7,932 nt of DNA. Source: Saprospirales bacterium. GTDB taxonomy: Bacteria; Bacteroidota; Bacteroidia; Chitinophagales; JADJOU01. Positions 6,653 through 7,932 of this stretch are shown here, piece after piece; within the stretch, counting starts at the first letter, position 1; every line of letters starts with the position of its first letter. A program made the translations under genes and the position numbers. Location of the stretch: assembly GCA_947461165.1 (NCBI GenBank), contig CANHJR010000044.1:1-7932 (forward strand). Direction: 5' to 3'. The notes beneath the pieces are model-generated. The model ran no database searches and was not told where the DNA came from. It saw nothing but the letters and a program-made list of their open reading frames with translations.

Positions 6653-7477
6653 TTAACTTTTTGATTCACCAAATATGAGCTTAATTATACAATATACACC
6701 ACAAAAAGCAAACCATACTAGGAAGCTAAAAACAAAAATAATAACTGGAGTGTTGATCGTTTTGGAAATTAGATTTGGGGATGATTTGTATACAAGATTT
6801 TCATTTTTGTAAAAAGCAAGTTCTATTTGATAACCTTCTTTTTTCGATAAAATTCCACTGATACTATTGTAAATATCACTCATAACAAGCATTTGACTAT
6901 TTTCTTGAATACGGTTTTTCATATTATTGCCCGCATTGAATGCAATTTTTATAAGTGAGTCCGTTTCCAGAATACCTTCACGAAGTCTTTTTTTATTTTC
7001 AATAATTTCATTGTCATTACCTATAAAGCTCTGAATATCAGCTATAACACTATCAATTGCAGGTTCAGCATATTGATTCGGTTTTTCAGAAAATTCTGTT
7101 TTTAGCTTGTAGAGTCTAAATTTCAGATCTTTGTCTTTTGGATCAATGTTAACTTCAATGATTTCAAAACCAGTAATATTCGCTTTGGTTAAAGATTCGC
7201 CTAGAATAGTCGAAATAGGATTTGTATTTGGAGCATTAATATATGAGTTATACTTTTTAAACATAACCTCTAGCTGTTCAATTTTCACAAACTTAGTTTT
7301 GAGAAATACTTCCGACTGAAATTTAGGATTGAGAACGACCTTTATAAAGTATGCAGATGACAACAACATTATTCCAATAAGTATGGACAATAGAAACCTT
7401 TTATTCTCCTTGAAAATTTCTGCTATTCTTTTACTTAACTGCCTAAGGTCTAATTCGTCATGATGTTGATCGCTCAT
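6653..7477 (-). CDS. wzz: Wzz-like polysaccharide chain-length determinant
   Basis: The product is 274 residues with the two-helix layout of polysaccharide co-polymerases. A cytoplasmic N-terminus (DELDLRQLSKRIAEIFKENK, 7-26) precedes the first membrane helix at about 28-48. A periplasmic domain of about 195 residues follows, largely helical and rich in charged residues. A second helix lies at about 244-270, ending in a short basic-acidic tail. The DELDLRQL opening and the PKFQSEVFLKTK block just after helix 1 are standard for Wzz. It lacks the cytoplasmic kinase domain of Wzc and is shorter than typical enterobacterial Wzz (about 325 residues). The usual proline-rich stretch before helix 2 is reduced to scattered prolines (P234, P244). 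It would set modal chain length together with Wzy. It is the first gene of the minus-strand row. Confidence 0.86.
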   Translation of the reverse strand: MSDQHHDELDLRQLSKRIAEIFKENKRFLLSILIGIMLLSSAYFIKVVLNPKFQSEVFLKTKFVKIEQLEVMFKKYNSYINAPNTNPISTILGESLTKANITGFEIIEVNIDPKDKDLKFRLYKLKTEFSEKPNQYAEPAIDSVIADIQSFIGNDNEIIENKKRLREGILETDSLIKIAFNAGNNMKNRIQENSQMLVMSDIYNSISGILSKKEGYQIELAFYKNENLVYKSSPNLISKTINTPVIIFVFSFLVWFAFCGVYCIIKLIFGESKS

Positions 7478-7497
7478 ACTACTTTTTTAATTACTAG

Positions 7498-7505
7498 CAA
7501 AATTA
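7498..7505 (-). promoter_or_regulatory. Candidate -7 box (TAnnTTTG) for the wzz operon
   Basis: On the minus strand the sequence reads TAATTTTG, an exact match to the Bacteroidota -7 consensus TAnnTTTG. It lies 21 bases before the wzz start codon and would give a leader of about 15 bases. A TTG occurs upstream with only a 12-base spacer, shorter than the usual 17-23, so the -33 element is unconvincing. Position in the divergent intergenic region supports it, but an 8-mer with two free bases is easily found by chance. Confidence 0.3.
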
Positions 7506-7646
7506 TAAATTCTATGGCAAGTCTCGTCTCATTTTTGAAAGTGATATTCTGATGTCTAAATTAGATAGACTCAACCGCCCTGGTTTCGTGAATATTTAGC
7601 CCGCATAAAAAATAAAAGATGAAATGTGGGGTTAAGAGATCAGTTT

Positions 7647-7665
7647 GATTTTTTTTAAAAAAATC
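7647..7665. repeat. A/T-tract inverted repeat in the divergent intergenic region
   Basis: GATTTTTTT and AAAAAAATC form 9-bp arms around a single T. A T8-A7 junction like this bends DNA and may help promoter activity for either divergent gene. It is not followed by a further T run in a way that would make it a clear terminator, and no gene ends here. The remainder of 7478-7743 has no open frame or RNA gene that I can recognise. Confidence 0.3.
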
Positions 7666-7726
7666 TAGGGTTGCTAACAAATGTTCTTTTTTTGCATAAA
7701 AGCCCAAATAATTCATCTAAAACAAT

Positions 7727-7734
7727 TACATTTG
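7727..7734 (+). promoter_or_regulatory. Candidate -7 box (TAnnTTTG) for the sugar-phosphate transferase gene
   Basis: TACATTTG matches the -7 consensus exactly but ends only 9 bases before the ATG at 7744. If it is used, the transcript would be nearly leaderless (about 3-5 bases). No TTTG or TTG is found at the expected -33 position, which reads AAGCCCAAAT. This is therefore a weak call. Confidence 0.2.
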
Positions 7735-7743
7735 CTAGGTTCA

Positions 7744-7932
7744 ATGGAAGTTATAATTCGTTTTATTGTTTTTTTTGCTTTATCATATGTCACGATCCCA
7801 GTGATTCGAGATTTTGCAATCAAAAGAAAGTTTGTAGACATTCCTGATCATCGAAAAGTCCATAAAACACTCATCCCCGCCTTGGGTGGAGTGGCTGTTT
7901 TTATCTGTTTTGTATTGAGTTTTGTTTATAGC
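7744..7932 (+). CDS. WecA/WbpL-like polyprenyl-phosphate sugar-1-phosphate transferase (GT4), N-terminal part
   Basis: The first 63 codons are present and the frame is open at the right edge. A first membrane helix (about 3-21) is followed by the strongly conserved cytoplasmic motif D32-I-P-D-H-R-K-V-H40, then P45-A-L-G-G49. This is the nucleotide and lipid phosphate region of the MraY/WecA/WbpL/TagO superfamily. A second helix then begins (VAVFICFVLSF). Such enzymes transfer GlcNAc-1-P or a related sugar-1-P from a UDP-sugar to undecaprenyl phosphate, the first step of O-antigen or teichuronic-type polymers. The H-R-K-x-H form and the gene context make WecA/WbpL more likely than MraY. The ATG at 7744 sits directly before the first helix. 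The gene is divergent from wzz with 266 bases between them. Confidence 0.9.
   Translation, partial: MEVIIRFIVFFALSYVTIPVIRDFAIKRKFVDIPDHRKVHKTLIPALGGVAVFICFVLSFVYS

Noticed and set aside
1..7932. Mobile elements, CRISPR arrays, tRNA or rRNA genes, and toxin, defence or phage genes
   Set aside because: No terminal inverted repeats with a transposase, no regularly spaced repeats, no cloverleaf-like stretch and no such protein motifs were found. Nearly all of the window is explained by polysaccharide genes.

Overview
This AT-rich window is a cell-surface polysaccharide (O-antigen or capsule type) biosynthesis locus. It probably comes from a member of the Bacteroidota. The reasons are the low GC content, A/T-rich translation starts with no clear Shine-Dalgarno sequence, TAnnTTTG-type -7 boxes, and protein sequences that read like those of marine or soil Bacteroidota. 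The genus cannot be told from the sequence.

Layout: eight genes lie on the minus strand and one lies divergently on the plus strand at the right edge. Read in the direction of transcription (right to left) the minus-strand genes are: a Wzz-type chain-length regulator (7477-6653); a small lipoprotein with an F5/8 type C-like fold (6633-6178); a 277-base gap; a Wzy/O-antigen ligase-family membrane protein (5900-4506); a Wzx-type flippase (4513-3086); a DegT/VioA-like sugar aminotransferase (3089-2022); a NeuD/PglD/PerB-like hexapeptide N-acyltransferase (2013-1354); a GT2 glycosyltransferase (1361-543); and the N-terminal part of a CgeB-like glycosyltransferase (453 to beyond base 1). The plus-strand gene (7744 to beyond 7932) is the start of a WecA/WbpL-like polyprenyl-phosphate sugar-1-phosphate transferase, the usual initiating enzyme of such pathways.

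How they work together: this is the Wzx/Wzy-dependent route. The divergent GT4 enzyme would load the first sugar phosphate onto undecaprenyl phosphate. GT2 and the CgeB-like enzyme would extend the repeat unit. The aminotransferase and acyltransferase would supply an N-acylated aminodideoxy sugar nucleotide, most likely a dTDP-4-acetamido-4,6-dideoxyhexose. Wzx flips the unit, Wzy polymerises it and the Wzz homologue sets chain length. No 4,6-dehydratase, Wza exporter or Wzc kinase is in the window, so the locus must continue outside it. The five genes from wzy to GT2 are packed with overlaps of 8, 4 and 8 bases and one 8-base gap, which implies translational coupling.

I see no mobile element, CRISPR array, tRNA or rRNA, and no clear new defence or regulatory system. 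The least ordinary element is the small F5/8C-like lipoprotein placed between the chain-length regulator and the polymerase. Two short palindromes, one of them abutting the wzy start codon, also deserve a look.
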